From the NCBI GenBank assembly GCA_015056045.1, contig SVGZ01000013.1, forward strand, positions 1-64,000: DNA of 64,000 nt, given 5' to 3'. Shown here one piece after another: positions 8,762 through 18,204 of the stretch. The notes beneath the pieces were generated by a model. That model was not told the DNA's origin and searched no databases. It was given only the letters and a program-made list of their open reading frames with translations. Both the position numbers and the translations under genes were made by a program. This DNA comes from Clostridiales bacterium (GTDB taxonomy: Bacteria; Bacillota; Clostridia; Christensenellales; Christensenellaceae). Positions within the stretch are counted from its first letter, which is position 1. Every line of letters starts with the position of its first letter.

Positions 8762-10183
8762 TTACGCTTCTTTTGCTTCTTCAAGCTGATCATCCTTGAT
8801 GATACGCTTGCTCATCCACTTCTTGCTTCTCCAGCGTGCGAGATACATAAGACCTCTGCCGCATTCGTCCATTGCGAATGCAATCCAGCAGCCATAGAGA
8901 CCAAGACCGCAAAGGTCGCCAAGAATATAGGAGAAGAGAACACTTAAGCACCAGCAGGAACCAAGACCGATTGCCATCTGGAAGACAACGTCGCCGGAAG
9001 AACGCAAGGAGCTGTCTTCAACGTTGTTCATTGCACGGCCTGCTTCAACAAAGATATCGACAACCATGATGCCCTGTGCAAGGTTGATGACTTCATCGGA
9101 TGCATTGAAGAGCAGCTGGAAGAGAGGTCTTGTGAAGATGCAGAGAACAGTTGCAAAGCATACGTTGGAAAGGATACCGACTTTCAGGGACTGCAGGCAG
9201 AGTCTGTATGCGCGGTCCATATCGCCTTTGCCGACGTTTCTGCCGATGAGGACGCTTGTTGCCTGACCCATAGCGGAGCCAACCAGTGCGGAATAGAATG
9301 TTACGGTTCCGAGGTAAGCCTTTGTGGAAACAGCCAGCGTACCGAAACCGCCGATGATCGCTGTGGAAACCATCTGGGAAATACTGTAGGAAAAACCGCC
9401 AACACCGGAAGGAAGACCAAACTGGAAGATCTCTTTGACGAGGTCCCATTTCGGCTTGATGATAGCTTTCAGGGAGAAGCCGATCTTCATACGTGCAACA
9501 CAGATGATATTAACTGCAAGAGAAAGGATTTCTGCAAATACACGGCCTGTTGCAACACCGGAAATACCGTAAAGCGGAATTTCAAAGGGTCTGAAGACGA
9601 CGAGATAACCAAAGAGTGCGTTGAAGCCGTTCATGAGGAGCGCAACAACAAAGTTGACTCTTGTCTTGCCGTAGCTTCTTGTGATAGCGGCGAAAACGAC
9701 CATCAATGTAGAGAAAATATTGAAGCTGGAAACGATCTTGAAGTATTCAACTGCTTCTGCGAGCTGCTGACCTTCAAGGTGCATCATACCGCTCATAATC
9801 GGTTCAGAGAAACCGGAAATGAGGGAACCCAGTACGATACTCATAAGACCGCAGAAAGCAACGGAAAGTGTTGCTGCTTCGCCTGCGCGCTTGCGGTTGC
9901 CTGCGCCGAGGTTCTGCTGAATGATGACGGTAACACCTGTACTGATCATCGAGAACAGCATCATCATAAACATGAGGATCGTGGATGCCGTGCCAATAGC
10001 ACCGGCTGCAGTTTCCGAATAGCGGCTCAATACCATGGTATTGACCGTATTCATCAGCGTACGAAGAACGGATTCGAAGAAGATCGGCAAAGCAAGGCTG
10101 AACAAGGTAACTTTTTTACCATCTTCACCGATATAGCACGAAAGCGACTTGTCGTAGCTGAAAAAGCGTTTGACTTTTTCCAT
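8762..10183 (-). CDS. MATE family efflux transporter (tandem copy 3)
   Basis: A 473-aa twelve-helix exporter. It shares the pattern of its two upstream neighbours: a short cytoplasmic start ending in DKSL, ESVLRTLMNTVNTMVLSRYSE, IIQQNLGAGNRKRAGEAATLS, and a C-terminal RWRSKKWMSKRIIK. It is more diverged from 10223 and 11872 than they are from each other. The ATG follows AAGGAG. It lies 40 bases downstream of the second copy without a clear terminator, so it can be co-transcribed with it. Confidence 0.93.
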   Translation of the reverse strand: MEKVKRFFSYDKSLSCYIGEDGKKVTLFSLALPIFFESVLRTLMNTVNTMVLSRYSETAAGAIGTASTILMFMMMLFSMISTGVTVIIQQNLGAGNRKRAGEAATLSVAFCGLMSIVLGSLISGFSEPIMSGMMHLEGQQLAEAVEYFKIVSSFNIFSTLMVVFAAITRSYGKTRVNFVVALLMNGFNALFGYLVVFRPFEIPLYGISGVATGRVFAEILSLAVNIICVARMKIGFSLKAIIKPKWDLVKEIFQFGLPSGVGGFSYSISQMVSTAIIGGFGTLAVSTKAYLGTVTFYSALVGSAMGQATSVLIGRNVGKGDMDRAYRLCLQSLKVGILSNVCFATVLCIFTRPLFQLLFNASDEVINLAQGIMVVDIFVEAGRAMNNVEDSSLRSSGDVVFQMAIGLGSCWCLSVLFSYILGDLCGLGLYGCWIAFAMDECGRGLMYLARWRSKKWMSKRIIKDDQLEEAKEA

Positions 10184-10222
10184 CTATATCTCCTTAAAAA
10201 TTATAATCTATCCTGCTTATAT

Positions 10223-11623
10223 TTAAGCAGCTTTATCCTTAATAATACGCTTGGTCTGCCACTTTTTGCTGTTCCAGCGGATCATATAGCTGATACCGCG
10301 GGAGCATTCATCAAGCGCAAAGGCCATCCAGCAGCCGACAAGACCCATGCCTGCCCAAATACCAAGGATCTGACAGAAGCCGACGCTCATGATCCAGCAG
10401 GATGCGATCGCAACGATTGCCTGGAAGATAACGTCGCCCGATGCACGAAGCGAGTTTTCCTCTACGTTGTTCATTGCACGGCCAATCTCGACAAAGATAT
10501 CGATGAACATGACCTTGCGGCCAAGTTCGATGATCTCCGGACTTTCGATGTTGAAAGTGCCGAGGAGATAATCCGAGAAAAGCCAGAGGATCGTCGAGAA
10601 CACAATGTTGCAGAAAACAGCAAGTTTGACATTCTGCTTACCCATGCGGTATGCCTTATCGACTTCGCCTTTACCGACAAGCTGACCGATAAGGACGCTG
10701 CTTGCCTGACCCATCGAAACGCTGATGAGATAGGAGAAGAAGACGATTGAGGTGACATAGGATTTTGTCGTGAGTGCGATCGCACCCGTTGCCGCCATGA
10801 TCCTTGTGGAGAATGTCTGCGAAATGCTGTAAGAGACAGAACCGATACCCGAGGGCACGCCGTATTTGATGATCTCCCAAACGAGGTCGAATTTCGGCTT
10901 TAAGAGAGATTTCCATGCAAACTCGATCCTTTCGCGCATGACGAGAATGATATTGACGAGAAGCGCGATGCCTTCTGCGATGATTCTTGTCTGTGCAACA
11001 CCTTCGATGCCGAAGAAAGGCGTTTCGAAAGGTCTGAAAACAACGATCCAGTTGAGAACTGCGTTAAGAGCGTTCATAAGAAGCGCAACGATGAAGTTGA
11101 TCTTCGTTTTGCCATAGCTTCGCGTGATCGCCGCAAAAACGGTGATCATCGTCTGCGTGAAGTTGAATGCAGAAACGATGCTGAAATATTTCGTGGCTTC
11201 ATCCAAAAGCTCGCCTTCAAGGTTCATCCATATCATGATTTCCCTTGAATATATTGAGCCGACAATGCCGATCAAGAGGCTGATGAGGAAACAGAAAACG
11301 ACCGAGATCGTTGCCGCTTCACCGGCTCTTTTGCGGTTGCCTGCGCCAAGGTTCTGTGCAACGATGACCGTAACGCCGGAGCTGATGACCGTATAGAAGA
11401 TCATGAGAAGTCTCTGGAGCTGACTTGCCGTGGCAACAGCCGCTGCTGCCGTTTCCGTATAATAACTTAAAATATACGTATTGACGGTGTTCATCAAATT
11501 TCGAAGAGTCGTTTCGAAAAGGATCGGGATCGAAAGAGAGATCAGAGAAAGCTTTGTTCCGTCTGCACTTTCGATGCTCATCAGCGACTTATCGATTTTG
11601 AAAAAGTCTTTAATTTTTCCCAT
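10223..11623 (-). CDS. MATE family efflux transporter (tandem copy 2)
   Basis: A 466-aa MATE exporter, very similar over its whole length to the 11872-13266 product (both start GKIKDFFKIDKSL and both contain ETAAAAVATASQLQRLLMIF). Two adjacent ATG codons exist; I take the second (11621-11623) because GGAGG then stands six bases away and because it matches the paralogue's start. It has its own promoter (11666-11694). The near-identity points to recent duplication. Substrate unknown. Confidence 0.93.
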   Translation of the reverse strand: MGKIKDFFKIDKSLMSIESADGTKLSLISLSIPILFETTLRNLMNTVNTYILSYYTETAAAAVATASQLQRLLMIFYTVISSGVTVIVAQNLGAGNRKRAGEAATISVVFCFLISLLIGIVGSIYSREIMIWMNLEGELLDEATKYFSIVSAFNFTQTMITVFAAITRSYGKTKINFIVALLMNALNAVLNWIVVFRPFETPFFGIEGVAQTRIIAEGIALLVNIILVMRERIEFAWKSLLKPKFDLVWEIIKYGVPSGIGSVSYSISQTFSTRIMAATGAIALTTKSYVTSIVFFSYLISVSMGQASSVLIGQLVGKGEVDKAYRMGKQNVKLAVFCNIVFSTILWLFSDYLLGTFNIESPEIIELGRKVMFIDIFVEIGRAMNNVEENSLRASGDVIFQAIVAIASCWIMSVGFCQILGIWAGMGLVGCWMAFALDECSRGISYMIRWNSKKWQTKRIIKDKAA

Positions 11624-11665
11624 CATAAGCCTCCTTCTTGCAAAGAAATAATACCAAACAAATCA

Positions 11666-11694
11666 ATTATAGCACAAGCATCCCAAACAGTTAA
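11666..11694 (-). promoter_or_regulatory. Promoter of MATE copies 2 and 3, TTAACT-17-TATAAT
   Basis: -10 at 11666-11671 and -35 at 11689-11694 on the minus strand, spacer 17. About 35 bases of leader precede the 10223-11623 gene. Confidence 0.6.
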
Positions 11695-11801
11695 GCTTTT
11701 TGAAAAATTTTTTTAAAATTATTGCAAAATTTTCTCGATAAAATAATTATTTCGTGAAATTGTTTCCGTTCAAAACTTTCATTTTTGCTACATTTGTATA
11801 A

Positions 11802-11838
11802 GAAAAGAGGTACATCTATGAAAGATATACCTCTTTTA
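11802..11838 (-). terminator. Terminator of MATE copy 1
   Basis: AAAAGAGGTA with TACCTCTTTT (11803-11812 and 11828-11837), a long stem ending in T residues on either strand. It lies just after the stop of the 11872 gene and separates it from the next copy. Confidence 0.8.
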
Positions 11839-11871
11839 AATTGCAATAAATGTTTTTATGTCAACAATATA

Positions 11872-13266
11872 TTACTTTTCCTTAATAATTCGCTTGGTCT
11901 GCCATTTTCTGGAATGCCAGCGAACCATATAGGCAATACCGCGGGAACATTCATCAAGCGCAAAGGCCATCCAGCAGCCGATAAGGCCAAGACCTGCCCA
12001 AACACCCAGTATCTGACAGAAGCCAACGCTCATGACCCAGCAGGAAATGATCGCAACAACAGCCTGATAGATGACGTCACCGGAAGCTCTGAGCGAGTTA
12101 TCTTCAATATTATTCATTGCACGGCCGATCTCGACAAAAATATCGATGAACATGATCGTTCGGCCAAGTTCAAAGATCTCCGGATTGGAAATGTTGAAGG
12201 TTCCGAGGAGTGCATCGGAGAAAAGCCAAAGAATCGTTGAGAAAACGACATTGCAGAAGACAGCAATTTTGACATTCTGCACGCCCATGCGATAAGCCTT
12301 TTCCACTTCGCCTTTACCGACGAGCTGACCGATAAGAACACTGCTTGCCTGACCCATAGCCGAGCTGATCAGATGCGAGAAGAAGACGATCGAAGTTACA
12401 TAGGATTTTGTCGTGAGCGCGACAGCGCCTGTTGTCGCCATGATCCTTGTCGTCAATGTCTGCGAAACGCTGTAAGAGATCGTGCCGATACCCGAAGGTA
12501 CACCAAATTTGACGATTTCCACAATAAGATCGAGCTTCGGTCTTAAAATAGACTTCCACGCAAATTCGATCTTCTGCCTTGCCACGAGAATAATATTGAT
12601 GAGGAGTGCCAAGGCTTCGGCAATGATCCTCGTCTGTGCAACGCCTTCGATGCCGAAGAAAGGTGTTTCGAAAGGTCTGAAAATGACGATCCAGTTGAAA
12701 AGCGCATTGAAAGCGTTCATCAGCAGCGCAACAACGAAGTTGATCTTGGTTTTGCCATAGCTTCGCGTGATCGCTGCATAAACCGTGATCATGGTCTGCG
12801 TAAAGTTAAATGCGGAGACGATCTTGAAATATTTCGTCGCTTCATCCAGAAGTTCGCCCTCAAGGTTCATCCATATCATGACTTCCCTTGCGTATATCGA
12901 ACCCAATATGCCGATGATGAGGCTCATCAGGAAGCAGAACACGACGGAAAGTGTTGCCGCTTCGCCTGCTCTTTTGCGGTTGCCTGCGCCGAGGTTCTGT
13001 GCAATGATGACGGTAACACCGGAGCTGACGACCGTATAGAAGATCATCAAGAGTCTTTGCAGCTGGCTTGCGGTGGCAACGGCTGCAGCTGCGGTCTCGC
13101 TGTGATAACTCAAAAGGAAGGTATTGACGGTATTCATCAAACTCCTGAGTGCCGTTTCGAAAAGGATCGGAATGGAAAGCGAAACAAGCGAAAGCTTGAT
13201 CCCATCCTTACTTTCGATGCTTAGCAGAGACTTGTCGATTTTGAAAAAATCCTTAATTTTCCCCAT
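11872..13266 (-). CDS. MATE family efflux transporter (tandem copy 1)
   Basis: A 464-aa twelve-helix exporter, the first of three tandem MATE genes in transcription order. Motifs: LFETALRSLMNTVNTFLLSY, IAQNLGAGNRKRAGEAATLS, MIWMNLEGELLDEATKYF. Start ATG preceded by GAGGAGG. A promoter-like TTTACA-19-TATAAT lies at 13309-13339. Its close likeness to the 10223 gene in both protein and DNA indicates a duplication; the separate terminators and promoters suggest each may be expressed on its own. Confidence 0.93.
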   Translation of the reverse strand: MGKIKDFFKIDKSLLSIESKDGIKLSLVSLSIPILFETALRSLMNTVNTFLLSYHSETAAAAVATASQLQRLLMIFYTVVSSGVTVIIAQNLGAGNRKRAGEAATLSVVFCFLMSLIIGILGSIYAREVMIWMNLEGELLDEATKYFKIVSAFNFTQTMITVYAAITRSYGKTKINFVVALLMNAFNALFNWIVIFRPFETPFFGIEGVAQTRIIAEALALLINIILVARQKIEFAWKSILRPKLDLIVEIVKFGVPSGIGTISYSVSQTLTTRIMATTGAVALTTKSYVTSIVFFSHLISSAMGQASSVLIGQLVGKGEVEKAYRMGVQNVKIAVFCNVVFSTILWLFSDALLGTFNISNPEIFELGRTIMFIDIFVEIGRAMNNIEDNSLRASGDVIYQAVVAIISCWVMSVGFCQILGVWAGLGLIGCWMAFALDECSRGIAYMVRWHSRKWQTKRIIKEK

Positions 13267-13361
13267 GGAAAACCTCCTCTGTTAAAAATATGTAATATGA
13301 ACATTTTTATTATAGCACAAAACCAAAAGCCGATGTAAACAATATTTGATATAAATTTTAC

Positions 13362-13394
13362 AAAAAAAGAGTATGACTATTGCCATACTCTTCT
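13362..13394 (-). terminator. Terminator of the 13400-14155 methyltransferase
   Basis: AAGAGTATG pairing with CATACTCTT and followed by seven T residues on the minus strand, directly after the stop codon. Confidence 0.85.
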
Positions 13395-13399
13395 TAAAC

Positions 13400-14155
13400 T
13401 TATTTTTTTGCCATAACAACCGGCTGATAAAAACCCGTTTCCTCCGGGAATTGCCAGCTAACTTCAGAAAAACCGCTCTGATATAATAATCCTGTCAGTT
13501 CTTCCCTCTTCGTTGCCCTGTAAGCACAATCAAATTTGCTGACCTGCAGTTTCTCTTCGTCATCGATGATGTATTGCGTCAGGTAATAGATGTCATCTTC
13601 CCATGTCCATGTCTGAAAAGAAACTCTTTTCCCTTTTTCGGTTTTATGGATATACGGAGGCGAATACGGCGGTTTTTCCATCAGCAAGGCATCGTAATCC
13701 CTGATGCTGGCGACAAATATTCCACCTTTTTTCACTCTTTTTGCAATACTCTTCGCAGCGGATGCAAGCGCCTCATGCGTCAGCATATGCGGCAGTGCAT
13801 TATCCATACAGATCACAATATCAAACTCTTCCGAAAATACATCTTCCAGAGCGCAGAAATCCGCACATTCAAAGCGGATGTCCACATTGTTTTCAAGAGA
13901 ACGCTTTTTTGCCTCCGCAAGCTCCTTTTCGCTGATATCCGAAGCAGTTACTTGGTAGCCCAAAGCCGCAAGACCGATCGACTGTGTTCCGATCCCACAG
14001 GCACAATCGAGGATCTCTTTCTTTTTGTCAAAGCCGTTTTTACTGAAAAGCCTGTCTAAAATCAGTGCCTGTCCCCTGCTTTCGGCGTTCCAATCGAGGA
14101 AGAGCTTATCATATGACTCCGCCATATTATCATAAAAAGTCTGTACGATGTTCAT
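13400..14155 (-). CDS. Class I SAM-dependent methyltransferase
   Basis: A 251-aa cytoplasmic methyltransferase. It begins with a YDNMAESYDKLF cap typical of small-molecule methyltransferases. The SAM-binding glycine motif is ILDCACGIGTQSIGLA near residues 48-63, followed by the acidic ribose-binding ASDIS, and the motif IV-like DIVICMDNALPHM. The ATG follows AAGGG. It lies downstream of the glycerol-1-phosphate dehydrogenase-like gene, separated by a hairpin terminator. Substrate cannot be deduced. Confidence 0.88.
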   Translation of the reverse strand: MNIVQTFYDNMAESYDKLFLDWNAESRGQALILDRLFSKNGFDKKKEILDCACGIGTQSIGLAALGYQVTASDISEKELAEAKKRSLENNVDIRFECADFCALEDVFSEEFDIVICMDNALPHMLTHEALASAAKSIAKRVKKGGIFVASIRDYDALLMEKPPYSPPYIHKTEKGKRVSFQTWTWEDDIYYLTQYIIDDEEKLQVSKFDCAYRATKREELTGLLYQSGFSEVSWQFPEETGFYQPVVMAKK

Positions 14156-14175
14156 TGGTGTCCCTTTTCATAAAA

Positions 14176-14212
14176 GCGGCACAGCGAACCCTTGAACGCT
14201 GTGCCTGTCTTT
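14176..14212. terminator. Terminator between the dehydrogenase and methyltransferase
   Basis: Nine-base perfect stem GGCACAGCG/CGCTGTGCC (14178-14186 and 14197-14205). It follows the stop codon at 14214 on the minus strand; the T-run is longer on the plus side, so direction is uncertain. Confidence 0.7.
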
Positions 14213-14213
14213 T

Positions 14214-15479
14214 TTATTCTGTTACGAATTCGTTGTTGATCTTTCTGCTCATGATGCGCATGAAGGTGAAGCGGTTGCGGATATAGGGAGCAAACATGAA
14301 GCTCTTATCGATAAGATCATCCGAAAGACCGATCTCTTCCATCGTTGTCATAGCGCCGATGCTGTTATAGATTTCAAGCAGTTCTTCATAAGGCGGGATC
14401 GTTGCCATGATCGCCGTTAATTCATCCCATTTTTCGCGGATAATATCGACTGTCAGCCCTTCAAGCGTGTCTTTTGCATTCTGTTCCTCGATCAGCGGCC
14501 AAAGTTCTTCGCCGATAACTTTTCTGAGCGAAGCCTTAGGCATCATTTCGAGGTTCGGAAGAAGTGTATCGAGATAGCTGATGCCCTGTTTTAAAACTTC
14601 GTGATATTTTTTGGAAACGATCAGGGTTGCAACGCCGACTTTTTCGCCGTGAAGGGCATCTGTATGTGCGAGGACACCCATTTCCCAGCAATGCGACATA
14701 TGATGCTCCGGACCGGAAGCAGGTCTTGTTGTACCGAACATCTGCATCGCAAGACCGGAAAGGATGAGACCGTACATGAGCTTTTCATAGGCACCGGGGT
14801 CTTTTTCGCCTAAAAGTGCACAGGAATCGATGACTTCGCGAACGGCTTTCATCTGAATATCCGCAATATTCTGGCAGAATTCATCTGCACCGAAAAGTCC
14901 GCTGATCTTCCAATCCGCAACGGATGTATATTTGCCGACCATATCGCCGAAGCCGCTTCTTGTCAGCTTCATCGGGGAATTGCGAAGAATTTCCGTATCG
15001 GCAACGATGGCGATCGGCATTCTTGTGTAAACTGTTGTCTTGACGCCCTTTAAGGTCATGGCACAGCTGTTGGAAGCGAAACCGTCAACACTGCATGCCG
15101 TCGGGCAGGAAATAAAGGGAACTCCGCGCTGGAATGCGATATAACGGGTGATATCCGTCAGCGAGCCCGAACCGATTGCAATAAAGTATTCGCACTGATC
15201 TGCCATTTTTTCAAGAAGACCAACGCCTCTTTCGTTTGCGTGGAGATCTTCCGCGGGAAGGATAACTTCCTGTTTGGCTGTCGTTCTGTGCGGAACAACG
15301 TTTGTCGTATTGGTATCATAAACAGCAACGGCATTTTCGGGGTTTAAGCCGAGGGATTTTGCCACTTCTTCCAATTTGGAAAATGCGCCTGTTTCAATGA
15401 CGACCTGTTTAACGTCTGCGCCGTGGTGTGCGCCGCAAACGGGACAATCAAAATTAAATGTGCTTATATCGATCTGCAT
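14214..15479 (-). CDS. sn-glycerol-1-phosphate dehydrogenase-like protein (AraM/EgsA family)
   Basis: Predicted NAD(P)H-dependent reduction of dihydroxyacetone phosphate to sn-glycerol-1-phosphate, the archaeal-type backbone enantiomer also made by some Bacillota. The start is the ATG at 15479 with AAGGAG, giving 421 aa; an upstream in-frame extension crosses the promoter and is rejected. The N-terminal CPVCGAHHG motif, the cofactor segment AIGSGSLTDITRY, CPTACSVDGFAS and the metal-site region around GPEHHMSHCWEM and LHGEKVGV fit the family. A consensus promoter precedes it. Other AraM-type substrates are possible. Confidence 0.85.
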   Translation of the reverse strand: MQIDISTFNFDCPVCGAHHGADVKQVVIETGAFSKLEEVAKSLGLNPENAVAVYDTNTTNVVPHRTTAKQEVILPAEDLHANERGVGLLEKMADQCEYFIAIGSGSLTDITRYIAFQRGVPFISCPTACSVDGFASNSCAMTLKGVKTTVYTRMPIAIVADTEILRNSPMKLTRSGFGDMVGKYTSVADWKISGLFGADEFCQNIADIQMKAVREVIDSCALLGEKDPGAYEKLMYGLILSGLAMQMFGTTRPASGPEHHMSHCWEMGVLAHTDALHGEKVGVATLIVSKKYHEVLKQGISYLDTLLPNLEMMPKASLRKVIGEELWPLIEEQNAKDTLEGLTVDIIREKWDELTAIMATIPPYEELLEIYNSIGAMTTMEEIGLSDDLIDKSFMFAPYIRNRFTFMRIMSRKINNEFVTE

Positions 15480-15506
15480 ACTTAATACTCCTTGTTTAAT
15501 GCCTAT

Positions 15507-15535
15507 ATTATAAGACAAGGCTGCTTTGTTTTCAA
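15507..15535 (-). promoter_or_regulatory. Promoter TTGAAA-17-TATAAT of the AraM/EgsA-like gene
   Basis: -10 at 15507-15512, -35 at 15530-15535 on the minus strand; about 20 bases of leader before the ATG at 15479. Confidence 0.75.
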
Positions 15536-15565
15536 TGAAAAAGACATGAAACTCCCGTAAACAAA

Positions 15566-15593
15566 GTAAAAACGACCGTTTTTCAGGTCGTTT
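15566..15593 (-). terminator. Terminator of the acyl-CoA ligase gene
   Basis: AAACGACC/GGTCGTTT stem followed by T residues on the minus strand, just past the stop codon at 15601. Confidence 0.8.
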
Positions 15594-15600
15594 ACTATTT

Positions 15601-17235
15601 TTATCTTGTGATCTGCGCTTTGACAAGGCTGCCGCCGATATATTTTTCACGCAGACGGGGCTTTTCGATCTTACCCGTCGGGTTGCGCGGAATATCATCA
15701 AAAATGATCTTTCTCGGGCGTTTATATCTGGGCAATCCGCGGCAGAAATCCGCAAGCTCTTCTTCGCTCAGCGTATAACCGGGTTTCAGCTCAACAATCG
15801 CTGCAGCAATTTCGCCAAGTCTTGTATCGGGCAGACCGATAACCGCAACGTCTTTTACCGCATCATGGGTATGGATAAAGTCTTCGATCTGTACGGGATA
15901 GAGATTTTCACCGCCGGTGATGATGACGTCCTTTTTTCTGTCTACGAGGTAGATGAAACCGTCTTCATCCTGCATGGCCATATCACCTGTATGCAGCCAA
16001 CCGTCTTTTAAAACTTCGTCTGTTGCCTTCTTATCACGATAATAGCAAAGCATAACGCCGTCGCCACGGACGATCAGCTCACCTACACCGCCTTTTTCAA
16101 CGGAATTACCTTTTTCATCGACGATATCCACTTCCCAGCCAACACCGGGAACACCGATCGCACCGACTTTATGGATATTTTCCATGCCCAAATGGACGCA
16201 TCCGGGTCCGATCGATTCGGAAAGGCCGTAGTTTGTATCATAATCGTGCTTCGGGAAGATCTTCTTCCAGCGATGGATAAGGCTCGGCGGAACGGGCTGT
16301 GCACCGATGTGCATCAGTCTCCACTGTGAAAGTTCATATTCGGAAAGATCGATATCGCCTCTGTCGATGGAATCGAGGATATCCTGTGCCCAGGGAACGA
16401 GCAGCCAGACGATCGTTGCCTTTTCACGGCTGACCGCACGGAGGATCCATTCGGGCTTGATGCCTTTTAACAAAACGGATTTTGCGCCAACAAGGAAGCT
16501 GCCGAACCAATGCATTTTTGCGCCTGTATGGTAAAGCGGCGGAATACAGAGGAAAATATCTTCCTTTGTCTGGCCATGGTGTGCCTGTTCGGTTTTGCAG
16601 GAAGCCATGAGCGCTTTATGTGCATGCAGAATGGCTTTCGGGAAACCTGTCGTACCGGAAGAGAAATAGATCGCTGCATAGTCTTCGTCTGTCAGCGGGA
16701 TCATCGGATCTTCCGCAGGCATTTTCATGCTTTCCGCCTGATAATCAAGCGCATATGCCGGGTGATCTTCGCCAACATAGAAAATACCTTTTAATCCATC
16801 GATATCGGAAATGATATTGTCGACACGTTCAAGGAATTCAGGCCCGTAGATCAGCGCATCGCATTCCGCAAGTTCAAGGCAATACTTGATCTCATCCGCA
16901 GCATAGCGGTAGTTCAGCGGAACGGCAAGAGCACCGCTGCGCAGTACACCGAAATAGATCGGCAGCCATTCGATGCAGTTCATGAGAAGGATCGCAACCT
17001 TATCGCCTTTTTTGATGCCGTTTTTGATCAGCAGATTGGCAAAACGGTTCGATTCGTCGGAAAATTCTTTCCAAGTGATCTCACGGCGGTAACGCTCTGT
17101 CGGTTTTGCTTCGACGAGCTCATATTCCTGCCAGGAGATGCCTGCTCTTTCGCTGGCTTCGGGGTTTATTTCAACGAGGCTGATATCATCCGGATATAAG
17201 GCTGCGTTTTTTGTCAAAATATCGGTAATGGGCAT
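15601..17235 (-). CDS. AMP-dependent acyl-CoA synthetase/ligase
   Basis: A 544-aa ANL-superfamily enzyme that adenylates a carboxylic acid and transfers it to CoA. The start is the ATG at 17235 with AAAGGA seven bases away; a TTG six codons upstream has no such site. Core motifs: YFSSGTTGFPKA (P-loop), NYGLSESIG (A5), GWLHTGDMA (A7), DRKKDVIITGGENLYP (A8) and the terminal PRNPTGKIEKPRLR with the catalytic Lys. A medium- or long-chain or aromatic substrate is likely, but not determinable. A weaker TTTCAA-17-TATAAT promoter-like pair precedes it. It is followed by the AraM/EgsA-like gene with a terminator between. Confidence 0.92.
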   Translation of the reverse strand: MPITDILTKNAALYPDDISLVEINPEASERAGISWQEYELVEAKPTERYRREITWKEFSDESNRFANLLIKNGIKKGDKVAILLMNCIEWLPIYFGVLRSGALAVPLNYRYAADEIKYCLELAECDALIYGPEFLERVDNIISDIDGLKGIFYVGEDHPAYALDYQAESMKMPAEDPMIPLTDEDYAAIYFSSGTTGFPKAILHAHKALMASCKTEQAHHGQTKEDIFLCIPPLYHTGAKMHWFGSFLVGAKSVLLKGIKPEWILRAVSREKATIVWLLVPWAQDILDSIDRGDIDLSEYELSQWRLMHIGAQPVPPSLIHRWKKIFPKHDYDTNYGLSESIGPGCVHLGMENIHKVGAIGVPGVGWEVDIVDEKGNSVEKGGVGELIVRGDGVMLCYYRDKKATDEVLKDGWLHTGDMAMQDEDGFIYLVDRKKDVIITGGENLYPVQIEDFIHTHDAVKDVAVIGLPDTRLGEIAAAIVELKPGYTLSEEELADFCRGLPRYKRPRKIIFDDIPRNPTGKIEKPRLREKYIGGSLVKAQITR

Positions 17236-17348
17236 TGTCTTGTCCTTTTTCAAATACTTTTCCGCATAAAAATGCAGACTAATACATTATATACGAAAAC
17301 ATTGGCTTTTGAAAGACCATTCAGCGCATTTTTGATAAATTCTGTCTT

Positions 17349-18152
17349 CTACTGCCGTTTTTTTGCGGTGATCAGCAGGTGATTGCTTGCGCCGAGGAAC
17401 TCTTTCTTTTCGCAAACCATGAAATGCCAGCGCAGATAGGCAGAAAAACTTTCCGCATCCATGGCGTCAATGCGTTTCTGCACGAGTTCAGCTAACCCAT
17501 CAACGGCGATCTCGTACAATGTATCGAGTTCGGGCAAAGTAGTGAGCTTGCGCGCTTCCTCTATCGTATGGAAAACAAAGGGGAAATCCATCAACCGCAT
17601 TGTTTCGTGGTCAAAATCGCTGCTCTTGAAATAATCCGCATTGTACATCAGTTCTGTCAGGAAAATAATATCATGCGTAATAAAAGCAAAGAATATCACA
17701 CCGCCTTTTTTCAAAACACGGAGTGCTTCACGGATGCATTTCTGCTGATCTTCCTTGCTTTTCAAATGGTAAAGAGGACCCATCAGCAAAACGACATCGA
17801 AGCTTTCATCCGTAAAAACCGAAAGATCGAGTGCATTTCCCTGCATCAGTTCGATTCTCATATTTTCCGTGATCTTTTCCCTGAAATCCCGAATATTCTT
17901 TTCGGAAAGCTCGACTGCCGTTACTGCAACTCCTTTATCTGCAAAATAACGGCTGTATTCGCCCGAACCTGCGCCGATATCAAGCATCTTCATTCCCTGC
18001 TGCAGATATTTTTCTATATAATATACGCTCGTCAAAAACTCGACGCTTGCCGATTTTGAGCGGATGAGCCTTTCCTTTTCATCAAAAAGCTCATAAAGCG
18101 CTTTTACCTGTTCTTCTTCATTCTGAAGTGCATAAATCTTCTCCATATCCAT
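17349..18152 (-). CDS. Class I SAM-dependent methyltransferase
   Basis: A 267-aa methyltransferase of the type II/UbiE-like small-molecule group. SAM motif MLDIGAGSGEYSRYF near residues 56-70, followed by VTAVELSE and the DVVLLMGPLYHL segment, which fits motif IV. The ATG is preceded by GAGGT. It is unrelated in detail to the methyltransferase at 13400. It lies downstream of the htrA operon terminator, with an independent transcript likely. Substrate unknown. Confidence 0.88.
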   Translation of the reverse strand: MDMEKIYALQNEEEQVKALYELFDEKERLIRSKSASVEFLTSVYYIEKYLQQGMKMLDIGAGSGEYSRYFADKGVAVTAVELSEKNIRDFREKITENMRIELMQGNALDLSVFTDESFDVVLLMGPLYHLKSKEDQQKCIREALRVLKKGGVIFFAFITHDIIFLTELMYNADYFKSSDFDHETMRLMDFPFVFHTIEEARKLTTLPELDTLYEIAVDGLAELVQKRIDAMDAESFSAYLRWHFMVCEKKEFLGASNHLLITAKKRQ

Positions 18153-18163
18153 TTTTTACCTCA

Positions 18164-18192
18164 TAAAAAAAGTCCCGAAAAACATCGGGACG
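18164..18192 (-). terminator. Terminator of the mutS2-RR-HK-htrA run
   Basis: GTCCCGA/TCGGGAC stem followed by seven T residues on the minus strand, twelve bases after the htrA stop. Confidence 0.9.
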
Positions 18193-18204
18193 TTTTCCTC
18201 TATT

